The notes under the pieces are model-generated. The model had not been told where the DNA came from, did no database searches, and saw only the letters and a program-made list of their open reading frames with translations. Positions 54,027 to 62,901 of a stretch of DNA of 64,000 nt are shown here, piece by piece. A program made the position numbers and the translations under genes. How positions within the stretch are numbered: the first letter of the stretch is position 1; every line of letters begins with the position of its first letter. Origin of the DNA: Bdellovibrio sp. qaytius (GTDB lineage: Bacteria > Bdellovibrionota > Bdellovibrionia > Bdellovibrionales > Bdellovibrionaceae); NCBI GenBank assembly GCA_004011035.1, contig CP025734.1, forward strand, positions 1,386,001 to 1,450,000. Direction: 5' to 3'.

Positions 54027-55454
54027 CTATTCGTGATCGTTTAATAACTCAGAAGCTGATTCACGAAGGTAATTAAACTTACCTGGATGATCAACGCTAG
54101 TTACATAAGCGTTATAAAGTTTCACCACATTATCGATCACATTAAATTCAAATGGAGCATGTTGAACTAATGCTGCAGAACGTGGGTCTGAGAATTTAAC
54201 ACCCATAACATCAACAACTAAGTTGATTGGTAATTTTAATTCAACGTGACGAGCATCTTCTTCGCCTGTGATTAAACGATCATTGTTTTTTAAGACAACC
54301 GTGGGATCTTTAAGACCTTTATTCGAGTACATATTACCTAAGTAAACGCCTTGGTTACGATCAACAGTCGTTTGAAAACCAGACGTCGATTCAAAAGCAC
54401 TGCGGTGGTAAGCTGTTGCCCCTTCGATTTGTAAAAATTTAGAATTGCCGTTAACACCTTCGATTAATACATCAAAGATCGCAATCGCACGAGCCTCAAG
54501 AGCTGGGTCTTTAGCAACTAATTCAGCGATAAGGTCTTTAATACGTTGAGTTGATTCAGTTTTTTGTGCTTCTTCAGATTTACCTTTTAGCGGAGCAAAC
54601 AACGTATCAACTTGATTTTGCGTTAATGTCACATCCAGTTTTTGCACGTTATGATTGCCATTTAAATTCGTGTAGTAAGGACTTTCGATCATATCATCTA
54701 AAGCTGACTTAATTTCTAATTTATAAGTTTTGCCATGTGGAGCAAACATTTTAAATGTTTTACCAAAGCGATTTTGTAATTGTTTAGCTGTAAATGTTTT
54801 AGTTTCACCGTTAATGTTTAACTCGTAATTCTTTTCGCTTTTACGAGTAAAACTAACTTTAGAGCTATCAGCTAATGAACCTAACACAGGCACATCAACA
54901 ACCATTTCAGAAAAATCAACTTCGCGTAAGTATGTTCTGATACGTGGTTGGTGTTTCGCGTTGCCATCAGCATCAACTAAAGGTTTTGTGTAATAAGTAA
55001 AAGTACTGTCAGTAGCCCCTTCTGGAGGAGGAGCATCACGAACAGTTAATTTGTCGTTTGAATTAGTTAGACCTTGTTTTTGTAGGTTGCTCATGCGCTC
55101 ATGAACATGACGAGTAAAACCTTCGTCTTTGACGTCGAGGTCTTTCATCACTTCAGCTAATGTTTCACGAGAAAGATTTTGATTAATTAAATTAAAAACG
55201 TATTGGTTTGAACGTTTAACGCTTAATTTAGTTTTCCATTCGCTCCGCCAAACGGTAGCTAGTTTTCCAGTTAGAGTGGCGCGTAAGTTATTAAGCAAAG
55301 TGACATACTTTGATTCTTGAACTTGAACTTTATCAACTTCTCTTGAAATCGGAGCTTGTTTTCCAGAAAACAAATCAACGCAAGCATTGGCCGCCATTGA
55401 TTGAGCCGAGTAAACTTGAATAGTTAATAGTAAGGCTAATAAATGTTTATTCAT
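54027..55454 (-). CDS. Exported protein with CxxLF mature N-terminus
   Basis: 475 aa, signal peptide ending MAANA, then CVDLFSGK. The rest is soluble with no repeats or membrane segments; a central region (KTYKLEIKSALDDM) is followed by acidic helices. The CxxLF start recurs in the two following upstream genes. It begins one base after the 55456 gene ends. Function not recognised. Confidence 0.65.
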   Translation of the reverse strand: MNKHLLALLLTIQVYSAQSMAANACVDLFSGKQAPISREVDKVQVQESKYVTLLNNLRATLTGKLATVWRSEWKTKLSVKRSNQYVFNLINQNLSRETLAEVMKDLDVKDEGFTRHVHERMSNLQKQGLTNSNDKLTVRDAPPPEGATDSTFTYYTKPLVDADGNAKHQPRIRTYLREVDFSEMVVDVPVLGSLADSSKVSFTRKSEKNYELNINGETKTFTAKQLQNRFGKTFKMFAPHGKTYKLEIKSALDDMIESPYYTNLNGNHNVQKLDVTLTQNQVDTLFAPLKGKSEEAQKTESTQRIKDLIAELVAKDPALEARAIAIFDVLIEGVNGNSKFLQIEGATAYHRSAFESTSGFQTTVDRNQGVYLGNMYSNKGLKDPTVVLKNNDRLITGEEDARHVELKLPINLVVDVMGVKFSDPRSAALVQHAPFEFNVIDNVVKLYNAYVTSVDHPGKFNYLRESASELLNDHE

Positions 55455-55455
55455 C

Positions 55456-56739
55456 TTATCCTGCCTTCTCTGCAGCAGCTGCAGTTGGTCCTGAAATAGA
55501 AGTTTGGCCTTTAATTAATTTAATCAGTAAAGGGTATTTGCTTGGGTTGATTTCCATAATCATGTACTGAACGCCTGGGCCTACAGTAGAAGCTTTTTCT
55601 TCGGCAAATACGATATAAGTGTGAACTGATTTGTTAAATTCATCTGCTTTTTCGATAATAAAAGTTTGATGCATGAGTGAAAATGAGCTTTCTTGATCTA
55701 ATCGAATCTCTGATAATTTTGGTCCGTTGTAAGCTGCGTTACTGCTGAAGTGAGTTTTGATTTGAGCATTCAATTGTGAAATTTCAGCTTTAATATTAAC
55801 TTCAGCAGAAGGGATATTCATTTGGTTAATACGACTTTGTAGAAAACTAATAGTTTCACGTGGAGCCATAGCCGCCACTTGATTGCCAATAGGCTCTGGT
55901 CCGCGACCTAACACATTCATCGGCATATTTGAAACACTCGTAGCTAGTACGATAAAGCCAAGTCCAATCGCTGCCTTCATTGGTTCTTTAAGTAAAACTT
56001 TAAAGAACACATCACGCGCTCTGCGGTATTCAAATACCGTTCTAATTTTTAGCATTGAGTTAGATTTTAATAAGTTACGCATTTCATCTTTTTTAAAAAA
56101 TTCAAAAAAGCGCGCAAGCTTATCAATCTTATTTAATAAAGGCCCATCAATAATTAATGGAATCTTAAGTTTAGCATTAATACCATCACCTAAAAGGTTA
56201 CCAATTTCAAATTCTGATTTTTTTAATTTAAGTTCGCCAGCTTTTAAAAAGCCTTCGGCAATTTTTTTAGATTCTGAACCAGTAGGTGTTTTTAAAGAAA
56301 TTTTATCAACAATAAACTGACTGCGTTCGCCAGACATAGATTTATAGGTGACTTCGAAATAGTAACCATCTTTAGCTGGAATACCAATGACTAGCTCACC
56401 TTTATTTAATACGTTTTTCTCTTCAAGAACATAAGAAGAGTTTTGTAATAGTAAACGCATAACTTCAATAGCAGCTTCATCTGTTTTTTCAGAGAAGTTA
56501 ACATTTTCAATAACTAATTTTTCTGGAGCAGGGGAATTTGTAACTTTAACTAATTCAACACGAGGAGATTGAGATTGAACAGATTCTTTAATAACTGGCA
56601 ATGGCTCAGCTTCAGCAACAATAGTTGTAGCTTCTGCAGATTTACTTTCAGAAAACAAAACTTCGCACGACGGAGCCGCGAAAACGATGGTTGTTCCAAA
56701 ATAAGACACTATAAATAGAATTGCGGTAAAGATTCTCAT
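55456..56739 (-). CDS. Exported protein with CxxLF mature N-terminus and one internal membrane helix
   Basis: 427 aa, signal peptide ending FAAPS, then CEVLFSES. A Val/Glu-rich region and a soluble domain of about 150 residues precede a hydrophobic stretch near 265-285 (AAIGLGFIVLATSV) that could cross the membrane. The C-terminal domain ends with an Ala-rich tail. Directly upstream of the 54027 gene and probably co-transcribed. No family recognised. Confidence 0.63.
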   Translation of the reverse strand: MRIFTAILFIVSYFGTTIVFAAPSCEVLFSESKSAEATTIVAEAEPLPVIKESVQSQSPRVELVKVTNSPAPEKLVIENVNFSEKTDEAAIEVMRLLLQNSSYVLEEKNVLNKGELVIGIPAKDGYYFEVTYKSMSGERSQFIVDKISLKTPTGSESKKIAEGFLKAGELKLKKSEFEIGNLLGDGINAKLKIPLIIDGPLLNKIDKLARFFEFFKKDEMRNLLKSNSMLKIRTVFEYRRARDVFFKVLLKEPMKAAIGLGFIVLATSVSNMPMNVLGRGPEPIGNQVAAMAPRETISFLQSRINQMNIPSAEVNIKAEISQLNAQIKTHFSSNAAYNGPKLSEIRLDQESSFSLMHQTFIIEKADEFNKSVHTYIVFAEEKASTVGPGVQYMIMEINPSKYPLLIKLIKGQTSISGPTAAAAEKAG

Positions 56740-56911
56740 ACCAGAGTGTTAATCAAGAAATGTACCGCTACGATCGGTTATATTGATTTTGAATGTTTCG
56801 TTTTGATAGACTCAGCGCTAAAAGGCACAGATTGCTCTAACGCTGTCAAAAGTTTTGATAGGTCAATTGTTCGATGAGGGCTTTAAATGCGTTATTCTTA
56901 ATATGAAGTTA

Positions 56912-57787
56912 TTATTCTTCAAAACGATAGCGTTCTAAGAACCACTCAACACGGCTGCGCATTTTTTCAGGAAACTCAACTAATGTTGTATCCGTGATCT
57001 CGCCGCGAATAATTTGAGCCGCATAATCATCACAAACTTCGCCTAGTTTGCGGTTTAGCTTTTTAAGAAAGTCGATTTGAGCTGTATCGTCTGAACGTTC
57101 ACCTGCACTTAAATTGATTTTGCCGTCACCGTTAAGTTCGTTCTGTGCCTGCATAAATCTCAAAATATCACGCATGTTCTTGCGCACATCATGAAGCTCA
57201 TCGACTTCCATAGAGTATTTTTTCATGATTCGGCGAGTATTTTTAATTACAGCTTTAAAGTATTTTTTAACAGACTTTTTTGAAGCCGGTTTGATATCTT
57301 TAAGTAATGTATCTAAATCAAGTTGAGCAAACTTAAGAAGTAGCTTCTGAGCCGCATCTTTAGCTTGTGCGCCTTCATTGATATTGACCATATCTTTTAA
57401 ATGACCAAAATCACGAACAAACGTAGCGTATTTTCTGGGGCTGATATGCTCTTTACTATTAGTTTGAAATACAGAGCGCATAAATGATGTATCTTGACGA
57501 AACTTATTGATCATCACTACTTGCTCACGAGTAAGTTCAGTTAGTCCCGAATCAGCAATAGTTAATAGCGCGGTTTTTAGCTCGATAACATCAGCATTAG
57601 ATATTAAGTTCACATGCGCGATATTTAAAAGGCGTGTAGATTCTTTTTTGCCGTTAAGATTAATAACGAACTCTTTAACATCATACTCTTTATCCGCAAA
57701 AAGGTCTTTGCACGAAAGCGCTTCTGCGTTCACGTTCAGAGATAAAAGAGTCAGCATTAGAATAAATAGAGTTTTAAACACGTTCAT
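56912..57787 (-). CDS. Exported helical protein with CxxLF mature N-terminus
   Basis: ATG 57787 gives a signal peptide MNVFKTLFILMLTLLSLNVNA; the frame extends further upstream without a better start. The mature sequence begins EALSCKDLFADK. The rest is charged and mostly helical (about 270 aa), ending WFLERYRFEE. It shares the CxxLF start with two neighbours but little else that I can see. Confidence 0.65.
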   Translation of the reverse strand: MNVFKTLFILMLTLLSLNVNAEALSCKDLFADKEYDVKEFVINLNGKKESTRLLNIAHVNLISNADVIELKTALLTIADSGLTELTREQVVMINKFRQDTSFMRSVFQTNSKEHISPRKYATFVRDFGHLKDMVNINEGAQAKDAAQKLLLKFAQLDLDTLLKDIKPASKKSVKKYFKAVIKNTRRIMKKYSMEVDELHDVRKNMRDILRFMQAQNELNGDGKINLSAGERSDDTAQIDFLKKLNRKLGEVCDDYAAQIIRGEITDTTLVEFPEKMRSRVEWFLERYRFEE

Positions 57788-57944
57788 ACGTGACAGAATA
57801 TAACGGTTTCGAATGAGTGATTTCAACTGTAATGATTCTGACAGTGAGATGTCGAACTTATGATTGTTTTAAAAAACTTAGGCCGCAGTACGATTCACTT
57901 TAGCGGCCTAAGTAACATTTTTTGTCTAAGTTAAGATTTTAAAC

Positions 57945-58313
57945 TTAGTAAGTATCTAGATCGTAAGACTGACATTTAATTGCAGAAACAGTCGCTTCGC
58001 ATGATGAATTGATTGTTCCTTCTCTCCAGCATTTTGTAAGTACGTTGTTACGCGTATTAGAAACTGTCTGCATGTAGATTGAGTTGTTCGCATAAAATGC
58101 AAAGTAAGTACCTTCGTTAGAGCATTTGATCGTCGCCATTTGTTCAGTTTCATTGGCTTGAACAGTTGCGCATTGTAAAGCTGCAGATTGCGCGTTTAAG
58201 CTTTTTAAAAAACTAGGGCTAATGTTTTTCCAGTCACAGCCTAAGCCGGCCGCAGCAAAAGTAGTTACTTGTAAGAAAATAATAATAAGTGCAATCACGC
58301 CTGCTCTGAACAT
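57945..58313 (-). CDS. Small exported Cys-rich protein
   Basis: 122 aa, signal peptide ending TFAAAG, then a mature domain of about 100 residues with six Cys (CDW, CATV, CSNE, CWRE, CEAT, CQSY) that could form three disulfides. GAGATTCTC precedes the ATG as a modest ribosome site. Family not recognised; likely a stable periplasmic or secreted domain. Confidence 0.65.
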   Translation of the reverse strand: MFRAGVIALIIIFLQVTTFAAAGLGCDWKNISPSFLKSLNAQSAALQCATVQANETEQMATIKCSNEGTYFAFYANNSIYMQTVSNTRNNVLTKCWREGTINSSCEATVSAIKCQSYDLDTY

Positions 58314-58435
58314 GAGAATCTCCTGCTAATGGGAATTTAAATTTTTTAAGTGCTGAGTTGATAACCCGAAGTGAGGTCTTTGTTGAGCGTAAGATTGTAG
58401 ACCTGTATTTTTTGCAAGAGCTTGCGAAGGCAGAA

Positions 58436-58468
58436 ATAAAAAACCCCCTGGTTTAAGCCAGAGGGTTC
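58436..58468 (-). terminator. Rho-independent terminator after the Ala-rich protein gene
   Basis: On the reverse strand AACCCTCTGGC and CCAGGGGGTT form a stem with a short loop and are followed by seven U in the transcript. Forty bases past the stop at 58508. Confidence 0.8.
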
Positions 58469-58507
58469 TAAAGTTTTTTAGCTTAATTTATTAAGCTAAA
58501 TACAAAA

Positions 58508-58768
58508 CTAGTGTTTTGCAGGAGCTGGAGCAGCTGGAGCAGCTGTTTCAGTTTTAGCTTCAGCAGCAGCTGCAGCTTTTTTCTTAGCTTTTTTAACTGG
58601 AGTAGTTGTAGCAGTCTCAGTTGTAGTTGTAGTAGTTGCAGAAGTAGCTACTTCAGTGTGAGCAGCAGCAGCTTTGTGAGCTGGAGCAGCGTGAGCAGCA
58701 GGAGCAGTTGGGTTAGCGAAAGCAACAACAGAAGCTAAAGTAACGATGATTGAAGATACGATTTTCAT
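58508..58768 (-). CDS. Small exported Ala/Thr/Lys-rich low-complexity protein
   Basis: 86 aa: signal peptide ending VAFAN, then a mature region made almost entirely of Ala, Thr, Pro, Lys and His (TTTTTTET, KKAKKKAAAAAEAK), with no fold expected. AAAAGGAATAC precedes the ATG. A dedicated terminator and clean ribosome site show that it is a real gene. Such basic disordered periplasmic proteins are known in several proteobacteria, but the function is not clear. The Ser-rich frame on the opposite strand is its shadow. Confidence 0.65.
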   Translation of the reverse strand: MKIVSSIIVTLASVVAFANPTAPAAHAAPAHKAAAAHTEVATSATTTTTTETATTTPVKKAKKKAAAAAEAKTETAAPAAPAPAKH

Positions 58769-59077
58769 ATGTATTCCTTTTGTTAGGTTTGAGGGGTTAT
58801 CCCACTCACTTAGAGTACTGTAAGGCCTTTAAATCGATATTAAAGAAGGGTTAAAGTTTTTTAATCTGCACTGTGTCTTAAAAGCCATGCCTAATAAGGC
58901 AGCCAGACGGTCGGCCAGAGTCATGCTTACTAATAAAGCTAATCTCAAAAAGGTTCAATTTTCAGCTTGCCACAAGTCTGTGCCTGGACTAATTTAACCC
59001 TTCAAATTAAGGCTAACAGCTGAGCAATCAAGAGATATTCATTTTGAGTATCCGCCCTGTTGGAGGAAGGTTAGACG
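58769..59077 (+). promoter_or_regulatory. Leader region of rpmI-rplT
   Basis: This 309-base gap contains the divergent promoter of the Ala-rich gene and the upstream region of rpmI. It shows a TGCCTAATAAGGCA dyad near 58888-58901 and a GGTCGGCC-type dyad just after. GGAGGAAGG near 59061 is a strong ribosome site for rpmI. In other bacteria L20 represses this operon through its leader; a matching structure would need folding to confirm. Confidence 0.45.
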
Positions 59078-59272
59078 ATGTCTAAAATGAAAACACACTC
59101 TGGTGCAAAGAAACGCATGCGCGTTCTTGCCTCTGGAAAAGTAAAGCGCAAACAAACAAAAATGCGCCATCTAAACTCACACATGAGTTCTAAATCAAAA
59201 CGTCATTTGGGCCAAACGGTATTGGTTGCTGATGCTAACATGCTTCAAGTGAAGCGCCAATTCGGTTTCTAA
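59078..59272 (+). CDS. rpmI: 50S ribosomal protein L35
   Basis: 64 aa, very basic, MSKMKTHSGAKKRMRVLASGKVKR, with the C-terminal pattern HMSSKSKRHLGQT. Preceded by a strong Shine-Dalgarno and followed after 13 bases by rplT. Unusually separated from thrS-infC by a block of reverse-strand genes. Confidence 0.95.
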   Translation: MSKMKTHSGAKKRMRVLASGKVKRKQTKMRHLNSHMSSKSKRHLGQTVLVADANMLQVKRQFGF

Positions 59273-59285
59273 GTAGGAGTAGCTC

Positions 59286-59633
59286 ATGGCACGTGTAAAA
59301 TCGGGGATGACTAATCGTCGTCGCCACAAAAAAGTTTTAAAAAGAACAAAAGGTTACTACTCAGCAGGTTCGCGCTCATACACTCACGCGGTTGAAAAAA
59401 ATGACCGTGGTATGGTGTTCGCTTACAAACACAGAAAAATGAAAAAACGCAGCTTCCGCGCTCTTTGGACTCAAAGAATCAATGCAGCAGCTCGTTTAAA
59501 CGGTACAACGTATTCTCGTTTAATCGGTGGATTAATCAAAGCGGGAATCACTTTAGATCGTAAAGTTTTATCTGACCTAGCACTTACTGATGCACCAGCA
59601 TTCACTGCTTTGTGTCAGCATGCTATCAAATAA
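59286..59633 (+). CDS. rplT: 50S ribosomal protein L20
   Basis: 115 aa: MARVKSGMTNRRRHKKVLKRTKGYY, SRSYTHAVE and FRALWTQRINAAARLNG are diagnostic. L20 binds 23S rRNA early in assembly and often represses its own operon. Follows rpmI behind a GTAGGAGTAG ribosome site and is closed by a terminator. Confidence 0.96.
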   Translation: MARVKSGMTNRRRHKKVLKRTKGYYSAGSRSYTHAVEKNDRGMVFAYKHRKMKKRSFRALWTQRINAAARLNGTTYSRLIGGLIKAGITLDRKVLSDLALTDAPAFTALCQHAIK

Positions 59634-59656
59634 TTGAAATACTGATTAGATTATTT

Positions 59657-59689
59657 GCAAAAGGCGAGAGAAATCTCGCCTTTTTTTTT
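59657..59689 (+). terminator. Rho-independent terminator after rplT
   Basis: AAAAGGCGAGA-GAAA-TCTCGCCTTTTTTTTT: a perfect stem with tetraloop and long T-run, separating the ribosomal operon from the mevalonate genes. Confidence 0.92.
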
Positions 59690-59710
59690 ACTTAGGACTA
59701 CTCTCTTTTT

Positions 59711-60772
59711 ATGTCTGCAAATTACACTGATAAACATGCTGATTTCGAGCAAAGAAAAAAAGCTCATATTGATCTGTCTCTTGATCCAAGAACACAGGCG
59801 CAGACGGCATCTCATTTTGAAAAGATTAAATTAATTCATGAAGCGCTTCCAGAAATTAATTTATCTGATGTGAGCTTAGAGACAAAACTTTTAGGTTATC
59901 AATTTTCATCTCCCCATTTTGTAAGCTCAATGACAGCGGGTCACCAAAACAGCAAAGTCATCAACATGCGCTTAGCTAAAGCGGCCGCAAAAAATAATTG
60001 GTTGATGGCGGTTGGTTCGCAACGCCGTGAACTTACTGATAAACAAGCTTCATTTGAGTGGAAAACAATTAAATCTCAGTCTCCAAAAACTCAGTTTGTA
60101 TCTAACATCGGGATTGAAGAATTAATTCAGCAACCAGTTTCAGAAATTATTAAATTAACTGAATCTGTAGAAGCTTTAGGAATTTACGTTCACTTAAATC
60201 CTTTACAAGAAGCTTTTCAGAATCTGGGCCAAGCTAATTTTAAAAATGGCTTAGCGGCTATTAAAAAACTTTGCAAAGCCTCGCCTGTGCCAGTGCTTAT
60301 CAAAGAAGTGGGTTACGGTATTTCTAAAACAACAGCGCAAAAATTAATTTTAGCGGGCGTTGAAGTGATTGATGTGGCCGGCAAGGGTGGAACTCATTGG
60401 GGTTTACTTGAAGGTTTACGTGATCAATCCCAATCAGGCTTATTGGCTGATTCAAGTCAGGCTTTTAAAGACTGGGGTTTTAGTGCAGTTGAAAGTTTAA
60501 TCCAATGTAAGGCTTTGACGAAAAAAAATTCGTTTTGGGCTTCTGGTGGAATTCGTTCTGGTGTTGATTCGGCAAAATGTCTGGCTTTAGGTGCGCGCGC
60601 AGTTGGTGTTGCACAACCGTTAATGAAAGCAGCCATTGCCTCTGATGAAGATGTTTTAGATGTGATGACTCGTTTTGATTACGAATTAAAAGTGGCTCTG
60701 TTTGGAGTTGGTGTTTCTTCGGTTAAAGAGCTTGCGAAAAAAAAGGTTTGTTATGTTAACGGAACTATTTAA
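59711..60772 (+). CDS. fni: Type 2 isopentenyl-diphosphate delta-isomerase (FMN-dependent)
   Basis: Interconverts IPP and DMAPP. The family is shown by RKKAHIDLSLDPRTQAQ, HFVSSMTAGH, LMAVGSQRREL, HLNPLQEAFQ, VLIKEVGYGIS, DVAGKGGTHWG and ASGGIRSGVDSAKCLALGA (FMN phosphate site). 353 aa. First gene of the mevalonate operon; it overlaps mvaA by 20 bases. Confidence 0.93.
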   Translation: MSANYTDKHADFEQRKKAHIDLSLDPRTQAQTASHFEKIKLIHEALPEINLSDVSLETKLLGYQFSSPHFVSSMTAGHQNSKVINMRLAKAAAKNNWLMAVGSQRRELTDKQASFEWKTIKSQSPKTQFVSNIGIEELIQQPVSEIIKLTESVEALGIYVHLNPLQEAFQNLGQANFKNGLAAIKKLCKASPVPVLIKEVGYGISKTTAQKLILAGVEVIDVAGKGGTHWGLLEGLRDQSQSGLLADSSQAFKDWGFSAVESLIQCKALTKKNSFWASGGIRSGVDSAKCLALGARAVGVAQPLMKAAIASDEDVLDVMTRFDYELKVALFGVGVSSVKELAKKKVCYVNGTI

Positions 60773-62033
60773 AGGTTTTTCAAAATTGAATTACAATGAG
60801 CGTTTACAAGCTTTGAAAAAAGCGGGTGTATTAAATGCTGACGAGATTTCGTATTTAGCTAACGGTGGTTTACAAACGATCGATCTTGGCGAAAAATTTA
60901 TTGAAAACGTATTAGGTTATTTTCAAATTCCAATGGGTGTTGCCACAAACTTTAATGTAGATGGCAAAGACTTTTTGATTCCGATGGCTGTAGAAGAAAC
61001 ATCAATCGTAGCAGCAGCCAGCAAAACGGCTAAATGGGTGCGTGAGCACGGCACAATCACAACTGAAGTGATTGGCAGTGAAATCATCGGCCAAATTCAA
61101 TTTGCAAAAGTTAAAAATCCTGAAGAATTCAAAAAACAAATTCTTCAGCAAAAAACTTATTTAGTCGAGCTTGCAAATCGCGAAGTGGCCTTTGGTTTGG
61201 TTAACCGTGGTGGCGGTGTTAAAGATTTAACTGTTCGAATTATTGACCGTGAAGATGGCCACTATATGGGAGTGGTTCATATTCTTATGGATCCTTGTGA
61301 TGCCATGGGTGCCAACATCATCAATCAAGTGTGTGAATTTTTAAAACATCCGCTTGAGCAATTTACTTCTGAAAAAGTAACGATGTGTATCTTATCTAAC
61401 TTAGTAGATACGAAGTTAACTAAAGCGACTGTTCGCATGAGTCATGTTGATCCTGAACTAGCTCTTAAAATTGAAGAAGCTTCTCGCTTTGCTGAACTTG
61501 ATCCTTACCGTGCAGCCACAAATAACAAAGGTGTGTTGAACGGCATTGACCCGATTTTAATTGCCACAGGTAATGACTGGAGAGCCGTCGAGGCCGGTAT
61601 TCACGCATTTGCTGCTCGCGAAGGTCGTTATAAATCAATCACTAAATGGAGAGCCGCAGGCACTGAATTAGTGGGTGAGTTTATTGCTCCGTTAGTTGTG
61701 GGAACAGTGGGTGGTGTAACAGCGCTTCACCCAACAGCTAAAATTGGTTTAAAAATCTTAAATGTAAATTCAGCGTCTGAGTTGTCGCGTATTATTGCCT
61801 CTGTAGGTTTAGTACAAAACTTAGGAGCGTTAAGAGCATTAACAACAGTGGGTATTATTGAAGGCCACATGAAGTTGCACATTAAAAATTTATCTTTAGG
61901 TGCCGGCGCCACAGATACAGAGATGCCATTTGTTGTTAAAAAGTTAGAAGAAATTTTAGCTTTAAGAAAACGAATTTCTTTGGCTAATGCTGTAGAAGTT
62001 TTAAATGACATCAGAAAAAAATCTCAAATTTAA
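60753..62033 (+). CDS. mvaA: Hydroxymethylglutaryl-CoA reductase (class II)
   Basis: Reduces HMG-CoA to mevalonate. ATG 60753 gives the family start MLTELFKGFSKLN; a longer frame to 60702 lies wholly within fni. Motifs are QIPMGVATNF, VEETSIVAAAS, DPCDAMGANIINQ and GGVTALHPTAKIGLKIL, with the C-terminal His in GIIEGHMKLH. Soluble class II form, 426 aa. Overlaps the GHMP kinase gene by 29 bases. Confidence 0.94.
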   Translation: MLTELFKGFSKLNYNERLQALKKAGVLNADEISYLANGGLQTIDLGEKFIENVLGYFQIPMGVATNFNVDGKDFLIPMAVEETSIVAAASKTAKWVREHGTITTEVIGSEIIGQIQFAKVKNPEEFKKQILQQKTYLVELANREVAFGLVNRGGGVKDLTVRIIDREDGHYMGVVHILMDPCDAMGANIINQVCEFLKHPLEQFTSEKVTMCILSNLVDTKLTKATVRMSHVDPELALKIEEASRFAELDPYRAATNNKGVLNGIDPILIATGNDWRAVEAGIHAFAAREGRYKSITKWRAAGTELVGEFIAPLVVGTVGGVTALHPTAKIGLKILNVNSASELSRIIASVGLVQNLGALRALTTVGIIEGHMKLHIKNLSLGAGATDTEMPFVVKKLEEILALRKRISLANAVEVLNDIRKKSQI

Positions 62034-62877
62034 TGTTCCCGGAAAAACTTTTTTAGTCGGTGAGTACGCAGTGCTTGCCGGTGGTTCTTGTTTAGGGCTT
62101 GGCACAAACCCAAGCTTTTCAATTTTGCCGGTAGTGAATGGTCAAACTTTTCATCCTGAAAGCCCGGCGGGTCTTTATCTTCATAAAAAAAGTATAGAAA
62201 ATTTCACACATGAATTTATCAATCCTTATGGGGTTGGTGGTTTTGGCGCAAGTACGGCCGAATTTATTTTTAGTTATTATTCAAATCCTCATGCCGTTAA
62301 AAATCTTCATGAAGCCTTTGAGACTTATTTAGGTTTATTTACTGACCGCAAAGAGCAAAAACCAAGCGGAGCTGATTTACTCACTCAACTTGTAGGTGGA
62401 ATAAGTCATATTGATTTAGCAAAACAATTGCCGGTGGTAGAAAAGCTGAATTGGAATTTTACAGACCTTGAGTTTTTAATTTATTCGACAGGCCTAAAAG
62501 TTAAAACTCATGAGCACTTAGCAAGTCTTGATCGAAATCTTTGCCATCAATTAGTTAAGCCAAGTGCTGAGGTTGTCGCTGCTTTTAAATCAGAAGACAG
62601 TCGCACCTTTACCCAGGCCTTATCTGCTTGGAGCGATAAACTTGAGCAAATGGGCCTTGCCGCAAAGCCCGTGACAGAGCTTAAGAGGTATATAGAACAA
62701 CAAATTCCTGGTGTTCTGGTTAAACCATGTGGGGCTTTAGGGGCTGATGTGGTTGTGATCCTGTGCTCAAAACTAGCAAAAAAGCACGTTTTAGAGCAGA
62801 TCGAGTTACTAAATATAAAGGGGTTAAATTTCCAAGCAGATTCACAGCAATTAACAAATGGCCCTTTGTCAATTTAA
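62005..62877 (+). CDS. mvaK2: GHMP kinase, probable phosphomevalonate kinase
   Basis: VPGKTFLVGEYAVLAGG is the N-terminal GHMP motif, GVGGFGASTAEF the phosphate-binding loop, KPSGADLLTQLVGGI the family region and KPCGALGADVVVIL the C-terminal motif. It lies between mvaA and mvaD, and a separate kinase (mvaK1) follows mvaD, so by elimination this one should phosphorylate phosphomevalonate. 290 aa, somewhat short for the family. Confidence 0.75.
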   Translation: MTSEKNLKFNVPGKTFLVGEYAVLAGGSCLGLGTNPSFSILPVVNGQTFHPESPAGLYLHKKSIENFTHEFINPYGVGGFGASTAEFIFSYYSNPHAVKNLHEAFETYLGLFTDRKEQKPSGADLLTQLVGGISHIDLAKQLPVVEKLNWNFTDLEFLIYSTGLKVKTHEHLASLDRNLCHQLVKPSAEVVAAFKSEDSRTFTQALSAWSDKLEQMGLAAKPVTELKRYIEQQIPGVLVKPCGALGADVVVILCSKLAKKHVLEQIELLNIKGLNFQADSQQLTNGPLSI

Positions 62878-62901
62878 CTAGCTTTTGCTATTTTCTATTA
62901 A

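Noticed and set aside
58511-58738. Serine-rich 75-aa frame opposite the Ala-rich gene
   Set aside because: It is the antisense shadow of GCT/GCA repeats in the exported Ala-rich protein, which has the signal peptide, ribosome site and terminator.
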